64,000 nt of DNA from Steromphala cineraria (taxonomy: Eukaryota; Mollusca; Gastropoda; Trochida; Trochidae): assembly GCA_916613615.1 (NCBI GenBank), contig OU744726.1:18479515-18543514 (forward strand), written 5' to 3'. This document shows, piece after piece, positions 1-12,570 of this stretch. How positions within the stretch are numbered: the first letter of the stretch is position 1; each line of letters starts with the position of its first letter. The translations under genes and the position numbers were made by a program. The notes beneath the pieces were generated by a model, which was not told the DNA's origin, made no database searches, and saw only the letters and a list, made by a program, of their open reading frames with translations.

Positions 1-2139
1 CCATTCTTTGTGGATCTGTAGGGAGATTGTTACAATATTGAATGTCACCATAAAAGGTCTTGCTTTGATTGAAAGTTGTAACAACATATAGCAATGTGTC
101 TTTTAAATTTAAATCATTAGTTATATTAAAATGTGTGGAATAAGTTATAACAAATATTAAGAATCTTATGAACACTTGTTAAAAAATAATTAGAGTTAAC
201 AAAATATATGTATTGCACAACACAACATGTATACACAACGCTACAGGATTGACTTTGCAATGTTAATCCCTTTGATGTAAAGAAAGATGGATCAATCGTT
301 TCGTTTTCATACAATAGATAATCCAAACGTTTAGGCGGAAGACCAGTGAGAGATTTCCCAAAAATTACTTATTATCAGAAAAATCGGTATAGCTGTTAAA
401 TGCACTGCCATTGCAAGTGCAGAAGATGTTTTGATTCAGAGGCGTGCAAGATATTTGCTTACATCATTATCTAAATTGACAATTTTGATATTGCATAGGT
501 GCAAGATGTATTGAACCATCTAGCTTTAGTTTGTCATGCTTCTAAAATTTCAAAGTTTTGTAAATACTAACTATTTTCCTCTAGGCATTTTCATCTGCAA
601 CCCTTTTCATAACTAAAACCAAAAGTCAAGTGATACTGTTTCTTGGTTCTGTAAGACTGACAATAATGACTTTCGCAAAAGGGTGTGAATGAGAATTAAT
701 TACAATGTATATCATAGTTTGTAAAAATGGATATTTTGAATTCGATAAATGAACATTAAATCAATATTTTTTTATTTTTTTAAGGGCGCTTCACACTTAG
801 CCGAATTTCACAAAAGATGGCAACAGTAATTTGAAAATGTGCAAATTCACAAAGGATCGTAAGCAATCGGGTCGTAAACATATCTAAAATCATATTTAGG
901 CCTCCGCAAGAGATTTTCTGGCTTCGGCGGCAACATCGGGGAAGTGAGCAAGTTGTTGCATCCGTGTCTCCATCTTCCCCTTCGCAAGGTTTTCGAGATG
1001 ATTACACTAAGGTAATACGATGACGACACGGATTCGTAGCTATTGTCGTACGAACAGCAAGATGGAGACAAGATTGCACGAAGACAATTTATAGATTATC
1101 AGAATATTTTTAGATACCAAAAAATTTCCCTGCACTACCGATTTTGCTGCCGGAGCTATGAAAACTCTACCGACTGCCATATTGTAATGGTTTGTGGAAT
1201 GTTCGTTACTTATAATAGGTTCATACTTCATATAATCCAGGATACCAAACGTGTTGTTTAGGCGGCCATATTTATTCCAACTGCAGGTTACAGCGCCCAC
1301 TATGACGTGACGTGAGATTTTAATGATATTCAACTGAAGGGAACATAAAAGGACTGTAAAATGACTGATAATACGACAAATATAAATGCATGATACTGTT
1401 CGAAATAGATAGACTTCCAGAGGTCACGTGATGTTTACCGGCACCTGGTTAGAGGCATCGCATATATCGTACTCCTGTTACAACGTCGTGCTGCCACAGT
1501 GTTGTCTTCGTGCAGACTTCGTAAAGCCTGAGTTCGAAAGCTTTGAATCATATTCAATTGTTAATGATTGTTATCAAGCAAGTCAGCTGAAAGTTATATT
1601 ATAGGACTGTTGCCTGAATATGTTCCAAGTGGCCACAGATTAATAGTGATAATGATTAACAACATGACTGGTTATCTTACTTTGTGCCACACAAACATTC
1701 GTAGACTCGATGGCATACCACTGATATTCTAACCACAAAGCCACCTTTCACGCATGGGCAAACATGCAAATCAATACCAATTGTTATCAATTCCCGACCA
1801 ATCGAAATCCACCTAAACTAACTCTACTTTACGATCATGCATACATGCGCATTGAGTTAGTTTTGTTGTTGTGGGTCATTCTTTAAACATCGTGTTTCCT
1901 TCTGTCTTTATTGGAAGTTCCCCCGATGATGACTGTTTTTTACCCACATTCGGGTCAATTTTTTCTAATTCGTGTTTCTGTTGTAGGTCAAAATCAGGAC
2001 AGTGTGAAGCCACCCTTACCAGGATTTTACATTGAAAGTGCGATTACACGTTGTGAGGATATAACTCGCTGATTGGACATTTACAAAATAAATCAAATCT
2101 TGCAATAAAATAATAGTGGGGACGGAGGAAAATAAAACG
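1..2139. other. AT-rich sequence without a supported gene
   Basis: No homologous coding sequence or convincing ORF was found. The block around 880-1060 is more GC-rich than its surroundings and has a short open stretch discussed under rejected items. Confidence 0.5.
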
Positions 2140-2575
2140 AAGAGAAGGACAAGGGTGAATTAGATACGTGAGAGCGAATGAAAAGGGTGAATTAGATAAG
2201 TGAGATACAATGAAAATGGTGAATCAGATAAGTGAGAGACAATGAAAAGGGTTAATTAGATAAGTGAGAGAGAAGGAAAAGGGTGAATTAGATAAGTGAT
2301 AGAGAAGACAAAGGGTGAATTAGATAAGTGATAGAGAAGACAAAGGGTAAATTAGATAAGTGAGAGCGAATGAAAAGGGTGAATCAGATAAGTGAAAGAA
2401 AGAAAAGGGTGAATTAGATCAGTGAGAGACAATGAAATGGGTGAATTAGATAAGTTAGATCGAATGAAAAGGGTGAATTAGATAAGTGAGAGCGAATGAA
2501 AAGGGTGAATCAGATAAGTGAGAGCGAATGAAAAGGGTGAATCAGATAAGTGAGAGACAATGAAATGGGTGAATT

Positions 2576-5500
2576 GACCATTTTCCAGTTTCGCGAAACG
2601 AGTCGATTTAGAGTGACGCCCCTTTGAAAAGTCACGTGACCGAGGGCAAGCCGTCAAAGTTTACTTTGAGTTAAACGGTATTTTAGTCAACTTTTCATGC
2701 TCGCCTAGACCTTAAAATTGTCTCTATAAAACAATTGAATGTCTCAAACGACTACACTGTTTAGACTTATTTTAAAGAGTCAATAAAGACGACTAAGGCC
2801 TTCAAAAGTATTCCATGACGCACTTTTGTGAACCGTGTGATTAGGCTACACAACAGGAATAATGAAACCTAAACATGTTGAATTAAATCATTTGAAAAAT
2901 TCTAGATTTGAAATAAGATTTTTAAAAGTAAAAAATGTTATGGGTTAAACTTAAAAAATAACCATAACGTTATTTAAACATGTATGATGATAAATAAAAA
3001 ATCCCGAAATTCGACTACATAAAACCATCTTCTCCCACAACATTGTTTCTCTTCCCGTACTATTGTCCATATTTTGAAAATACGATAAGTAGCAAATGAA
3101 ATATTTTATAATAAATTTAATTTTGCATTTGAATTAAAATCAAATTTAACTATTTTGATTTATGAAAGATACACTGATGATATAAAAGAAATCAAGAAAC
3201 TCAAGAGCTACATTACATCAGAAATTATATTTGAGGGCGTACCACACAGTTTCCATTGATTTATTCTATCATATCTATTTTATCATTTTATTACTTTTTA
3301 AAAAGCGTTTAACGTCCGAAAACTTCAGATAAGATATATATGAGATTATTTCATGAATAATCTATTTAGGCCTAAAAAGTAGAATGTATTAGTGTCCTTC
3401 AGTTTGTCAAGAATATTCAATTCAAACTGAATATAAATAGAGCCATTGGCACTGTAGCTCATCAGGCTTCATCATCAATTATGCTGTAGAGTGTGACCAA
3501 TGTGATTCCCCCTTTGTAGAGGCCACAGGGTCAACAATCATAAAATTAAGTATATAGGCGACAAGTTTCAGTTTTCTAGGCCTTATACTTCAGGAGAAGA
3601 AGATGAAAATAGATTTGAAGGACGTTCCTGTTGCCTTTATTAGGGGCAACAGGGTCACCAGAGCTAAATTCATAATCCTCACTAGCCAAGGAGACTGTAC
3701 ACAAAGTTTCAGCTTTCTAGGCCTCATGGTTCTGGAGAAGAAGATGAAAATAGCTTTTTAGGGCGTGGCCCCTGTGGCCCTTATTAGGGGTCACAGGGCC
3801 ACCAAAGCTACAATTTATAATCCTCAGTAGCCAAGGAGTCTGTACAAAAAGTTTCAGCTTTCTAGGCCTTATGGTTCGGGAGAAGAAGATGAAAATAGCT
3901 TTTTAGGGGAGTGGCCCCTGTAGCCCTTATTAGGGGTCACAGGGCCACCAAAGCTACGATTTTTAATCCTCACTAGCCAAGGAGTCTATACACGAAGTTT
4001 CAGCTTTCTAGGCCTTATGGTTCTGGAGAAGAAGATGAAAATAGCTTTATTTAAAACATATTGTCTGAATGTTGTATTTCGATTGTATTGATTGTACATG
4101 GGCCAAGGGCCTTCCTACTGAAATAAACTTACTACAGGGCCACCAAAGCTACAATTATTTTTAATCCTCACCAGCCAAGGAATCTGTACACAAAGGTTCA
4201 GCTTTCTGGGCCTTATGGTTCTGGAGAAGAAGTCGGACGGACGGACGGACGGATGGACGGACGGACGCCGGACACCATGCCATGCCATAAACCCATCGGG
4301 CCTTACAGGACAGATGAGCTAAAAATTGATACAAAGTAAGGGTATGAATTAAATTTCCATAACAAAAAAAACATAACCTACGGAAAATGTACAGAAATCC
4401 AACATTGCGGTTGGGTTTATAGCAAAGGAAGTAAAAATCCTTGAATTATGCATTTTAAAAATAAACTTAAAATTTAGATAATTTACACAATTCTTACAGA
4501 TGAAACAGCTTGTGGAGTCAGAATGAAAGACTGAGGGGCAAAAGAAACGACTTCAACGTTTTAGCAAGAGGGTGAATTACACAATGTTATGACTAGTGAC
4601 TGGCGACAACTGGACCCTGCGATAGGCTATGATTAAAGTACTCTCAATTTCATTCATCAGAGTATGATTATTTTATTGTTCAAATTTACTTGAGGTCCTA
4701 AAACAGCTTTTTCAAGATGTTTTTTGGCCAAAATGTAATGAATCGAACTTGAAAAAGTTACGAAATGTAGAAATTCTATAGAGATAAGATGTTACAAATA
4801 TAAAAAACCTTCATGGAAATCAATTTGTTTAAGCATATATGCTGTATGACGCTAAAAAAACAAGTAAAAACTGTTTTCCCTCTCATCTACTTAAGGAGAT
4901 TTTAAAACGACTATGTTTGAAAGGCGTATAATTCAAATACCTTGATCAAATATTGCTTTTAAATATATTACTTAGTTCAGGTGGCTCCTGAAGACATGAA
5001 GTAACCCTGTTTCGTAATTAACTATCTTGCATTTTATATGGTATCCTTTCTTTTGCCTCTGAGTATTACACAGTTAATATTTGAATAATCACCGGCATTG
5101 AAAAGTCATTACTTGATTTAAGCCGACTGCATGCCGTGATTCGGGGTAAAATCTTTTACAATATTTATCGATAGGCAATAACTGATGTAACAGTATCTTC
5201 ATAGCAATCTTTAATAAATTTATTTGCAAAGAGTTATCAAAATTGAACATATATGTCATGGCTTAGAAAACAATCTTGAATATACTCCGGATCAAAATGG
5301 TTTCTAACATTGATAATCGCGAATACTCAGGGATTCACTACAGTACATATTATTTGTGTTATTTAGTCAAGAGCTACTGATTGTTGCTGAAAACTACAAA
5401 TTATGGGCTAAAGGTTCAGTTGAGCGAAAAAATAACGGCATGGAATCTTGAATTTGATCGAATACCGGACGATATACCACTGCAAACGTGAGTTTTGAAA

Positions 5501-6757
5501 ATTAATAACCGACAGCGGGGTTAATTGAAGATCATGTGTTAAAAGTGTTTCAAAGATAAATTTATAGTAATATACAGCGGTGTACCAAAAGGATGCCATA
5601 TTATATTCCCATAGATTTTCATGAAAGAATTCTAGATTCCTTTTAACTAAGTAAATTTGTGAGGAATCATCATAGCTACGGTTAACTTTTTTTCGTTAAT
5701 TTATACCATGTTTATTTTTCTTTTCGAATAGCATGAATTTCATCATCATAGTATGTTAATTGATGCATACATTTTTAAATGGTGGCTAATGGGAGACCTG
5801 TTTTACAACGGATAGTCATCGAATTATTTATTTTTAATACTTATGTACTTCAAACTGTAACTTTCAAATAAACTTACAAAGTTTGACAAAGATGTATACA
5901 TAATTCATCACATAAGAAATTATTTATGTAAAACAGGAATAACATAAGTCTATTGAATTTACGCAAAATGCGACAAAATATGATAATTCTGTATATTTTT
6001 AACAACAAAAGTAACGTGTAGAGGAAGAGATATTCGCGAAACTATTTAATTTAATCATCGTATATAATTTATTTCATACGCCTAAGTATGACATCTTTAT
6101 GTTGAATACCAAAAAGACGTTTATTTAAAGCTTAATATATTAAATAGGATATATTTTCTCCGATCACATCAGATTTTACTAAATAACACAGTTTACAAAT
6201 TATTAATACAGATTCTTCGATGGTACGACAATTTGAATATATCTTGTACATAAATTTATAAGAAAACTAATTTCATGACTAGCCAAAAGGTCACAATCAC
6301 GTGCACTATATTTTGCGGGTAAATTTAATAAATCTGGAAGGGTTCATATAAACATTCAAACTATCTTTTCAAAGAATTATTTACCGACTAGTTATTTTAT
6401 CTGCTAAAACAGTCTTTAAATCAATTTGATGGACAAAGTTTAACAGCTATATAATGAAAATTATTCAAGCGATGAAAATCAAACATAAATGAGTTACATA
6501 GCCTACGTATAATATCTATAGACTAATACAGACAGCCGTACGATGGCCTATGACATAAAAAGACAGATTAAAATTAAGAATCTCACCCCTTAACAATCAT
6601 TATTTATTATTGTCTAATTTATTTCAATCAAACACTTTCCCATACAATTTTACAACACCGAAATGTAAGCTACTGCACTAGATCCCATTTACGCCAAGCG
6701 TGACGTTGCCCGCGGTCAAGGGCAGATAACTCTAGCCGTCAAAACTGGAAAGTGGTC
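2576..6757. mobile_element. 4.2-kb TIR element inserted in the minisatellite
   Basis: The ends form a 16-bp terminal inverted repeat, GACCATTTTCCAGTTT on the left and its complement with one mismatch at 6742-6757. Both sides are flanked by AATT (2572-2575 and 6758-6761). Removing the insert with one AATT restores a perfect minisatellite unit, so this is a real insertion with a 4-bp target duplication. The interior is AT-rich with no transposase recognised, so it is probably non-autonomous. The superfamily is uncertain. Confidence 0.75.
3440..4320 (+). mobile_element. Tandem-core repeat element with ACGG microsatellite (pearl/Helentron-like)
   Basis: Four to five core units of about 145 bp, each with a TTTCAGCTTTCTAGGCCTTA segment and GAGAAGAAGATGAAAATAG, are followed by (ACGG)n at about 4234-4266. 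An imperfect hairpin near 4290-4312 then leads to CTAA. Core repeats plus tetranucleotide tract plus 3' hairpin is the layout of the pearl/Helentron-type elements of bivalves. A short insert (about 4050-4136), ending GAAATAAACTTA like a LINE 3' end, interrupts the last core unit. Confidence 0.5.
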
Positions 6758-7688
6758 AATTAGATAAGTGAGAGAAAAGGAAAAGGGTGAATCAGATAAG
6801 TGAGAGCGAATGAAAAGGGTAAATTAGATAAGTGAGAGACAATGCAATGGGTGAATCATATAAGTTAGAGCGAATGAAAAGGGTGAATCAGATAAGTGAG
6901 AGCGAATGAAAAGGGTGAATCAGATAAGTGAGAGCGAATTCATGAAAAGGGTGAATTAGATAAGTGAGAGAGAAGGAAAAGGGTAAATTACATAAGTGAG
7001 AGAAAAGGAAAAGGGTAAATCAGATAAGTGATAGAGAAGACAAAGGGTGAATCAGATAAGTGATAGAGAAGACAAAGGGTGAATCAGATAAGTGAGAGCG
7101 AATGAAAAGGGTCAATCAGATAAGTGAGAGCGAATGAAATGGGTCAATCAGATAAGTGAGAGCGAATGAAAAGGGTCAATCAGATAAGTGAGAGCCAATG
7201 AAAAGGGTCAATCAGATAAGTGAGAGCGAATGAAAAGAGTGAATCAGATAAGTGAGAGCGAATGAAAAGGGTCAATCAGATAAGTGAGAGCGAATGAAAA
7301 GAGTGAATCAGATAAGTGAGAGTGAATGAAAGGGGTGAATTAGATAAGTGAGAGACAATGAAAAGGGTGAATCAGATAAGTTAGAGCGAATGAAAAGGGT
7401 GAATTAGATAGGTGAGAGAATTAATTTATATTAGTATGTTTTTCATTAAACGTCATTATTTTTACTTACCGTAGACAAGTGACCTTAGCCTGTTAGCCAT
7501 ATAACATGTAATCGACTCATTCCCAATGATGTAATGAAACATCATTACCCAGAACAATCAGAGTTATCCGCCCGTCACTAGCCCACTAGGTGGCGTGACC
7601 TGTCAACCAATTAGAATCATTCACATTACCTAGGAGTCCCAATTAACGACGGATACGTAAGAGGGGAGGCGAGACGGGAGTGACGACG

Positions 7689-7779
7689 GTCACTTGTCTA
7701 CGGTAAGTAAAAATAATGACGTTTATTCAAAAACGTACTATTATTTAGTAACTAACCTCCGACAAGTGATCTTAGCCTG
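7689..7779. repeat. Internal complementary region of DIRS-B copy 1
   Basis: The first part is complementary to the right terminus at 7430-7490. The second part (from TTAGTAACTAACCTCCG) is complementary to the left terminus known from the copy ending at 24030. This junction-template arrangement is diagnostic of DIRS replication through a circle. Confidence 0.7.
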
Positions 7780-7878
7780 ATACCACTGATATACCACCAG
7801 GTGGTGGGTAGCATTCGTTGCGTTCAGCGATAACTCTCAAGATTGATCTGAGGACCGGCGACCCAGCGAGCAACCGTT

Positions 7879-8577
7879 CTAAATGGGCCATTGTCTGACC
7901 CCTAATGGTCGACGACCCCTAATTAAAGCCCCCATGGTCCACTGCTGTGCAAATACCTGCACCCCTAGACGGGCTACGCCCTCCAGGTCCTCCGTGGAGA
8001 CATCGTGCAGGTAGTGGTTGGCGAACACCAAGCCCGACTTCCAGAAGCAGCCGGCCATGATGTCCGCCGGCAATGTGAAGGTCCTCCCTCGTTCGTCAGC
8101 GCCTTGGTTCTTGCACAGGAAGTCTGGCGCCAGTCCCAAGGTCAAACCTGAGCAAATCAGCTTGCAGAGCATGCAGCTCTGATATCCTAGCCGCTGACCC
8201 TATTGCCACTAAGAAGCACGTCTTAATGGTGAGACGCAGCAGCGTCGTGTCCGTCAGCGGCTCGTAGTGCTCAGATTTGAGGTGATTCAACACTATCGCC
8301 AGATGCCATTCTGGCGGTCTCAGTTTGTGGCGGCCATCCACGTTTCTATATGTCCTAATGAGCTCCTTTATATATCCAATATCCAATCCCGGATCCTTCT
8401 TGCGAAGGACGGACATAATGGCCGCGAGATTCGTGTTGATGGAGGAGGCTTTAAGCCCCCTCACTGTGCGTAGGTGGACCAGGTAATCCGCGACCTGGGT
8501 CACCGTTATCGTGCGCACATCGAACCCCTTCCCTTCGCAAAAGGTCATAAAAGAAGCCCATTGAAAGTCATACAGCT
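7879..8577 (-). pseudogene. Tyrosine recombinase remnant (DIRS-B copy 1)
   Basis: Recognisable YR blocks: the SSINTNLAAIMSVLRKKDP region, the GSAARISELHAL box with the first catalytic Arg, and FANHYL with the Tyr. About 100 residues between GRTFTLP and ADIMAGCF, which should hold the HxxR box, are deleted. There is also a frameshift near 8150-8170. It cannot be an active recombinase. Confidence 0.75.
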
Positions 8578-9767
8578 TACCTAAGTTGGATAACTTGTTC
8601 CTAATCCATTTCTTTATTGAATAAATATGTTTAAATCAATCAAAATCAAATCATTAAGTAGTTTAGTATTTTCTGAAATGGATTGATTTTGTAGAAAACC
8701 CGATGCTATCAACATTTAAAAGTGTAATGTTTTTAAAGTATTTGACAATCAAGACTGTCACCCTAAAATAACATCTATATTGACTCTGATGCAAGGGTTT
8801 ATTTTTAAACAAATAGTGATTGAAATGGGCCCTTTTACATAAGATGTGATTCCAAGGTTTGCGGTAAAATTATGACGAACTTGATGTAACAGCCCTAAAA
8901 AAATATCCAATGAGTAATTTGAAAACTGACTATTCTTCAATAATTATCATTATCTTTTTACAAGAATAGCATGTATCATTGACAGGAGTTATGTCTCCTA
9001 AACATTTAAAAGGCTGCTTAAACTTTTGACTTGATACTTTATAATTCCGTCTGAAATACAATCAAAGAGTCCAGTCAAGGGATGTTTTACCCAATGAAGG
9101 TATGAAAACCAATTGCACAAACATGTTATGTCAAAATAAAACTTGTAGTGCAATTGACAACCATTTTAAACCTTTTCACATTATTAAAGCATTTCTCTGA
9201 TTTACTAAATAGTTAAGCTTGCCATGACAGTAATATAGCATTCAGTAATACATTGATATAATTTCAATTCTAAATTGCAGTGCAGACTTTTAGTTATCTT
9301 ATTTCTTGTGTTATATCAACAAAGGATTCATAAATAGTATAGAGAATAACAATGATTCATATGAAGTGATCATGTTCATCTGGTTAACATATGTTTCATT
9401 GTTTTAATGGTGCATATAACTGTTTTCACGTTTTTATAATTCAAATTTGTAAACATTGATGGGTTCGTTTAGTTCTTAATCCGAAAAAATCTAATAGTTT
9501 ACTATTCTTTGCGTCAAAATATATAATAAATTGATACAAAAGCTTGTTGAACCACAAACATCAACATAAACATGAATATATCAATCAACCTGAAATTAAA
9601 GTACAGAAATGTTTTGTAGGTTTGCATATCCACGATAGAAGTGAACCTTCCAGAGGCTTTCTGTTAACGGGTCTATGAAAGATATGTTGCTTACGAAGTT
9701 AACATTTATAAATCTCAGATAGAATCCAAAAACGTAAAAAAAAGTATCGAATGTTAAACTATCTTAC
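8578..9767. other. Sequence 3' of gene B exon 3
   Basis: AT-rich, with no intact FTP second-half exon or EGF exon on the minus strand. A weak resemblance to exon 4 at about 9600-9660 is treated under rejected items. Confidence 0.5.
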
Positions 9768-10019
9768 TTGTTACTGGTGAGTAGATGTTGATGTAGTATA
9801 TCTGATGTATCTGACCAAGATCCACCTTCCACCAGGCCTGGTTCTGTCCACTATCTGTGTGTGTACAAGTCCCGGACCAGTACTCAGTGCTCCTTACTCC
9901 ATCAACAGCCAGGGAGGAGTCCTTCCATCCACATGCAGCTCGTTTGGTAGCAGTGTCGGCCCATTTACAGTCATTGACTGTACTGCTTTGGATGGTGTCT
10001 TTACCCAGTGCCAGGTTAT
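9768..10019 (-). CDS. Gene B exon 3: FTP domain, first half
   Basis: 252 bp, phase 1-1, CTTCAG acceptor and GTAAGA donor. Keeps LALGK, QSST, SLAVDG, CTHT and WWKVDLGQI. As in gene A, the fucose-binding RxD is missing (IYSPVT). Confidence 0.72.
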
Positions 10020-10749
10020 CTGAAGTAATAATCGGTTATCTTATGACATGTTTCTATTTAATGATTCTTACTTTCCAGGTAAATAATAAATATTTAATAA
10101 AATGAACAACACTAATTTGTGTCTAAAGCATCAGTTTCGTACCTTTCTAATAGTTGAAACGGTCAACGCTTTGCCTTAGAAGCTCAACTGGGTGTTTCTT
10201 CAATAATAAACACATGCAACATGACTCAAAATGCGTCAATTCTTCAAATCATGTAACTTGATACCTATACTTTTATTCTTCAAAACTTTTCAATGATTTT
10301 GGCTAAATGGGATTTAAAGGTATGGTTACAGGCAGACAGCTGGGTCGAGTCTTTTCCTTATCTATCTAATAAGCATTAACAAAATACCTAGAACGCCATT
10401 AAAAAGCAGTATACAATACAACAATCTGAAGGTCGATATGAGCACTTCTGTTGAACAGACATCAATCTCAAAGCATAGGAAAATAGAAGCTATGATTACT
10501 GATATGATATACGCAACACATCAAACAATTATTCATTCGTCTAACACATCCTTCTTGGATGGTGTTCAAGATCTCATGAAAACATTGTTGCAACTTGTCG
10601 TATTACATATTTGAAACAGTTGTTGAGTTATTTCAAAATATAACATGTTTTTGTCACTTGGTCGAGTATTTTTCAAGGAAGAATCTTCATTTATTTTATT
10701 TTCAATTGATACTACTTGAATTGTCATGGAAAAAACAATATCTACTCAC

Positions 10750-10875
10750 ATCTCTGACAAGTAGGACCGGACCATCCTCTTGTACAAATAGAAGATCCAT
10801 TGCACTGGAAGTTGGAGTCGCATCCTGACGTACAATGACAATCAAGAGCATCTGTTGTTTTGTAGAAAAGAGACA
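10750..10875 (-). CDS. Gene B exon 2: 6-Cys EGF-like module
   Basis: 126 bp, phase 1-1, TTTCAG acceptor and GTGAG donor. The same six cysteines as gene A exon 2, with about eleven substitutions. A DIRS element begins only about 100 bp upstream, in the intron. Confidence 0.72.
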
Positions 10876-10970
10876 CTGAAATGATAAACCATAAACGATT
10901 ATTACATTGTTACGAAAGAACGATGTATCTATGTAACCAAATATTTAGTGAACTATTGAAGCTAGTCATT

Positions 10971-11131
10971 ATTTAATATACTCTCCTCGATAGTTAACAA
11001 TATGCCCGATTACTCTAATCTGTCTAATTCCGACAACCTTCACACAGAGTAAAGATAGAGTTATCGCCGCTCTAACCTGTACCGAATACTCGCCACCAGG
11101 TGGCCAACCCTACGTCATCATTGCTTTTCTG
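10971..11131. repeat. Left inverted terminal repeat of DIRS-A
   Basis: Contains the CGATAGTTAACAATATGCCC block, inverted at 15190-15210, and runs with few mismatches to the GTCATCATTGCTTTTCTG segment. The outer 17 bp (ATTTAATATACTCTCCT) are specific to the left side. Confidence 0.8.
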
Positions 11132-11439
11132 TCGGACATCAAGTACACTTGTGTTTTTGGTGGCTCTGAATTTCAATTACAATAAACCTATTTTACTTAC
11201 GGTATTCCTGCTTTCACTTGCGATTTCGTGTCGTTGCGAGACCTAGCTAATTCTGTCGAGGCAGTTAGCATCTCTCTTCGTCGGTAACTTGGGATTGTTT
11301 TGACTGCAGTTGCCTCTGTCAACTGTTGTCTATTTCAGCCGTCCCGAGCCGCACGTGCTTTTCGTGCCGGGTCGCTCAGGCTTGTGAGCTCTGCTGGCCT
11401 TTCGGTAGACCTCCCGTCCTCCGTCTGGCCGTTAGTGCT

Positions 11440-11785
11440 TGCCTTGGAGGCGCTTGCCTTGGACAGCGCCTGCCTACTGTTGCGTCAGGCGCCCTACCGC
11501 CTCTCGCTAGCGCTTCGCTTTAGCAGGCGGCCCGTTGGAAGCGCCTGTCGTTGGACAGCACCTGGTGCTAGGCGCTCTCCGCCTCACGCAAGCGGCGTCC
11601 CTTGGAAGCGTCTGGTGCTTGGACAGCCCCTGTCGCCTGCCGCCTGCCGCGTTAGGCGCTCTACCCCCTCTCGCTAGTGCCTGCCGCCTGTTGCGTCAGG
11701 CGCCCTACCGCCTCACGCTAGCAGCGTATCATTGGAAGCGCCTGGTGCTTGGACAGCGCCTGTCGCCTGCCGTCTACACCTCCGT
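11440..11785 (+). repeat. GC-rich imperfect minisatellite in DIRS-A leader
   Basis: Repeated blocks around TTGGAAGCGCCTGGTGCTTG, GGACAGCGCCTGTCGCCTGC and GCGCCCTACCGCCTCACGCTAGC recur three to four times in shuffled spacing. ORFs here have no protein similarity I recognise. It is probably untranslated leader that expanded by slippage. Confidence 0.6.
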
Positions 11786-11820
11786 CTTTACTCACGCTCT
11801 CTCGGCGTGGTGATACGGGG

Positions 11821-12570
11821 ATGTCGGATCCTTACTCAGGATTCTGTGGTGGGTGTGGATCCAGGAAGTCGGCGCGCTTCGATCCACTCGCTCTGTCGCC
11901 TGTGCCGTAATTTGTGCGCCGAGTCGGACAGGTGCAGAGAGTGTGAACACCTCTCGTCCACGGAACACAGAAATCTGAGACGCAGCACAAGTTGAGGGTC
12001 GCCAGGCGCCCTTCCTCGTCCTTTTCCGCTACCGCCACCGCGGGCGCCGCTGATGACGCCTCCCAGGGCTCCGACCTGGTCATCTCGGAGGATGTGACCG
12101 AGTTTGACTTCTCGGATACAGGCGGGAAGTCCGACAGGGATTTATCCCCGGACAGACACGCTGGTGGTTCCCCTCCCACGAGTGGGGTGGATCGATCCCC
12201 TGGTAGGAGGTCCTCTCCTGACACCGCTTCCTCAGCGGACCCTCGGCGGGCCGCCAGGAAGAAGGAGAAAAAGAAGCACAAGAAGAAGAAGAGGTCGAGG
12301 ACCGCCTCTCCCCCTCCTTTTGACCAGAAGAAGCTAACGGACGACATCATGTCCTCAGTGAAGGATCTGGTCTCTTCAATGTTTAACACTAGAGAGCGAG
12401 CTCAGGCCAGGGTCGAGGAGGAGGATGCCTTTCCTCCGACCTCCCCTGAGGCGCCATCCACTCCCAAGAGGAGGCGAGTGGCGGTGATTTCCCCAGCCGC
12501 CACCCCCTCGGACCACGAGACTCCTCCTGCTAGTGACCAAGAGGAAGGGGCGTCTGACTTGGGGACGTGA
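11821..12570 (+). pseudogene. DIRS-A gag-like ORF, broken
   Basis: An ATG at 11821 opens a Cys-rich stretch (CGGCG, then in another frame CRLCRNLC and CRECEHLS), a probable zinc-binding head, interrupted by a frameshift near 11907. From 11992 to 12570 a 192-codon frame carries an acidic SDLVISED motif shared with the family-B copy and a lysine tract (KKEKKKHKKKKRSR) resembling a nuclear localisation or RNA-binding segment. Confidence 0.6.

Larger units (their letters stand above)
2140..7421 (+). repeat. 32-bp minisatellite, split by a transposon
   Basis: Units of about 32 bp with core AAAAGGGTGAATCAGATAAG and a variable GTGAGAGCGAATG part fill 2140-2575 (about 13 units) and 6758-7421 (about 20 units). 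The interval 2576-6757 is a separate inserted element. Units differ by point changes and occasional indels. The array ends next to a DIRS terminus. Confidence 0.9.
7430..8577 (-). mobile_element. DIRS retrotransposon fragment, family B copy 1 (3' end)
   Basis: Read on the minus strand, this holds the 3' part of a DIRS element: broken tyrosine recombinase (about 8577-7900), an internal complementary region (7689-7779) and the right terminal repeat ending at about 7430. The right terminus matches the ICR half facing it, and the other ICR half matches the left end of copy 2 at 24030. Everything upstream of the recombinase is missing: homology to copy 2 stops at about 8577. Confidence 0.75.

Noticed and set aside
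896..1006. Minus-strand open stretch (HLENLAKGK, ETRMQQLAHF) with a possible acceptor, ending in TAA
   Set aside because: It looks protein-like and coiled-coil prone, but it is only 36 codons, has a poor pyrimidine tract and no recognised homologue or partner exon.
2140..2575. CRISPR-like regular repeats
   Set aside because: Units are contiguous with no unique spacers, in an animal genome: a minisatellite.
9600..9660. Possible decayed exon 4 of gene B
   Set aside because: There is an AACAG acceptor and a GGAAGGTT...GGAT match to exon 4, but it is frameshifted and lacks CEVEVYG. The similarity is too short to exclude chance.
9805..10105. Plus-strand ORFs over the FTP exon, also 51880-52126
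   Set aside because: Antisense shadows of the lectin exons. The minus frame carries the conserved motifs.
11832..12389. 185-codon minus-strand ORF in DIRS-A
   Set aside because: Antisense of the low-complexity gag-like region; its phenylalanine run mirrors the lysine tract.
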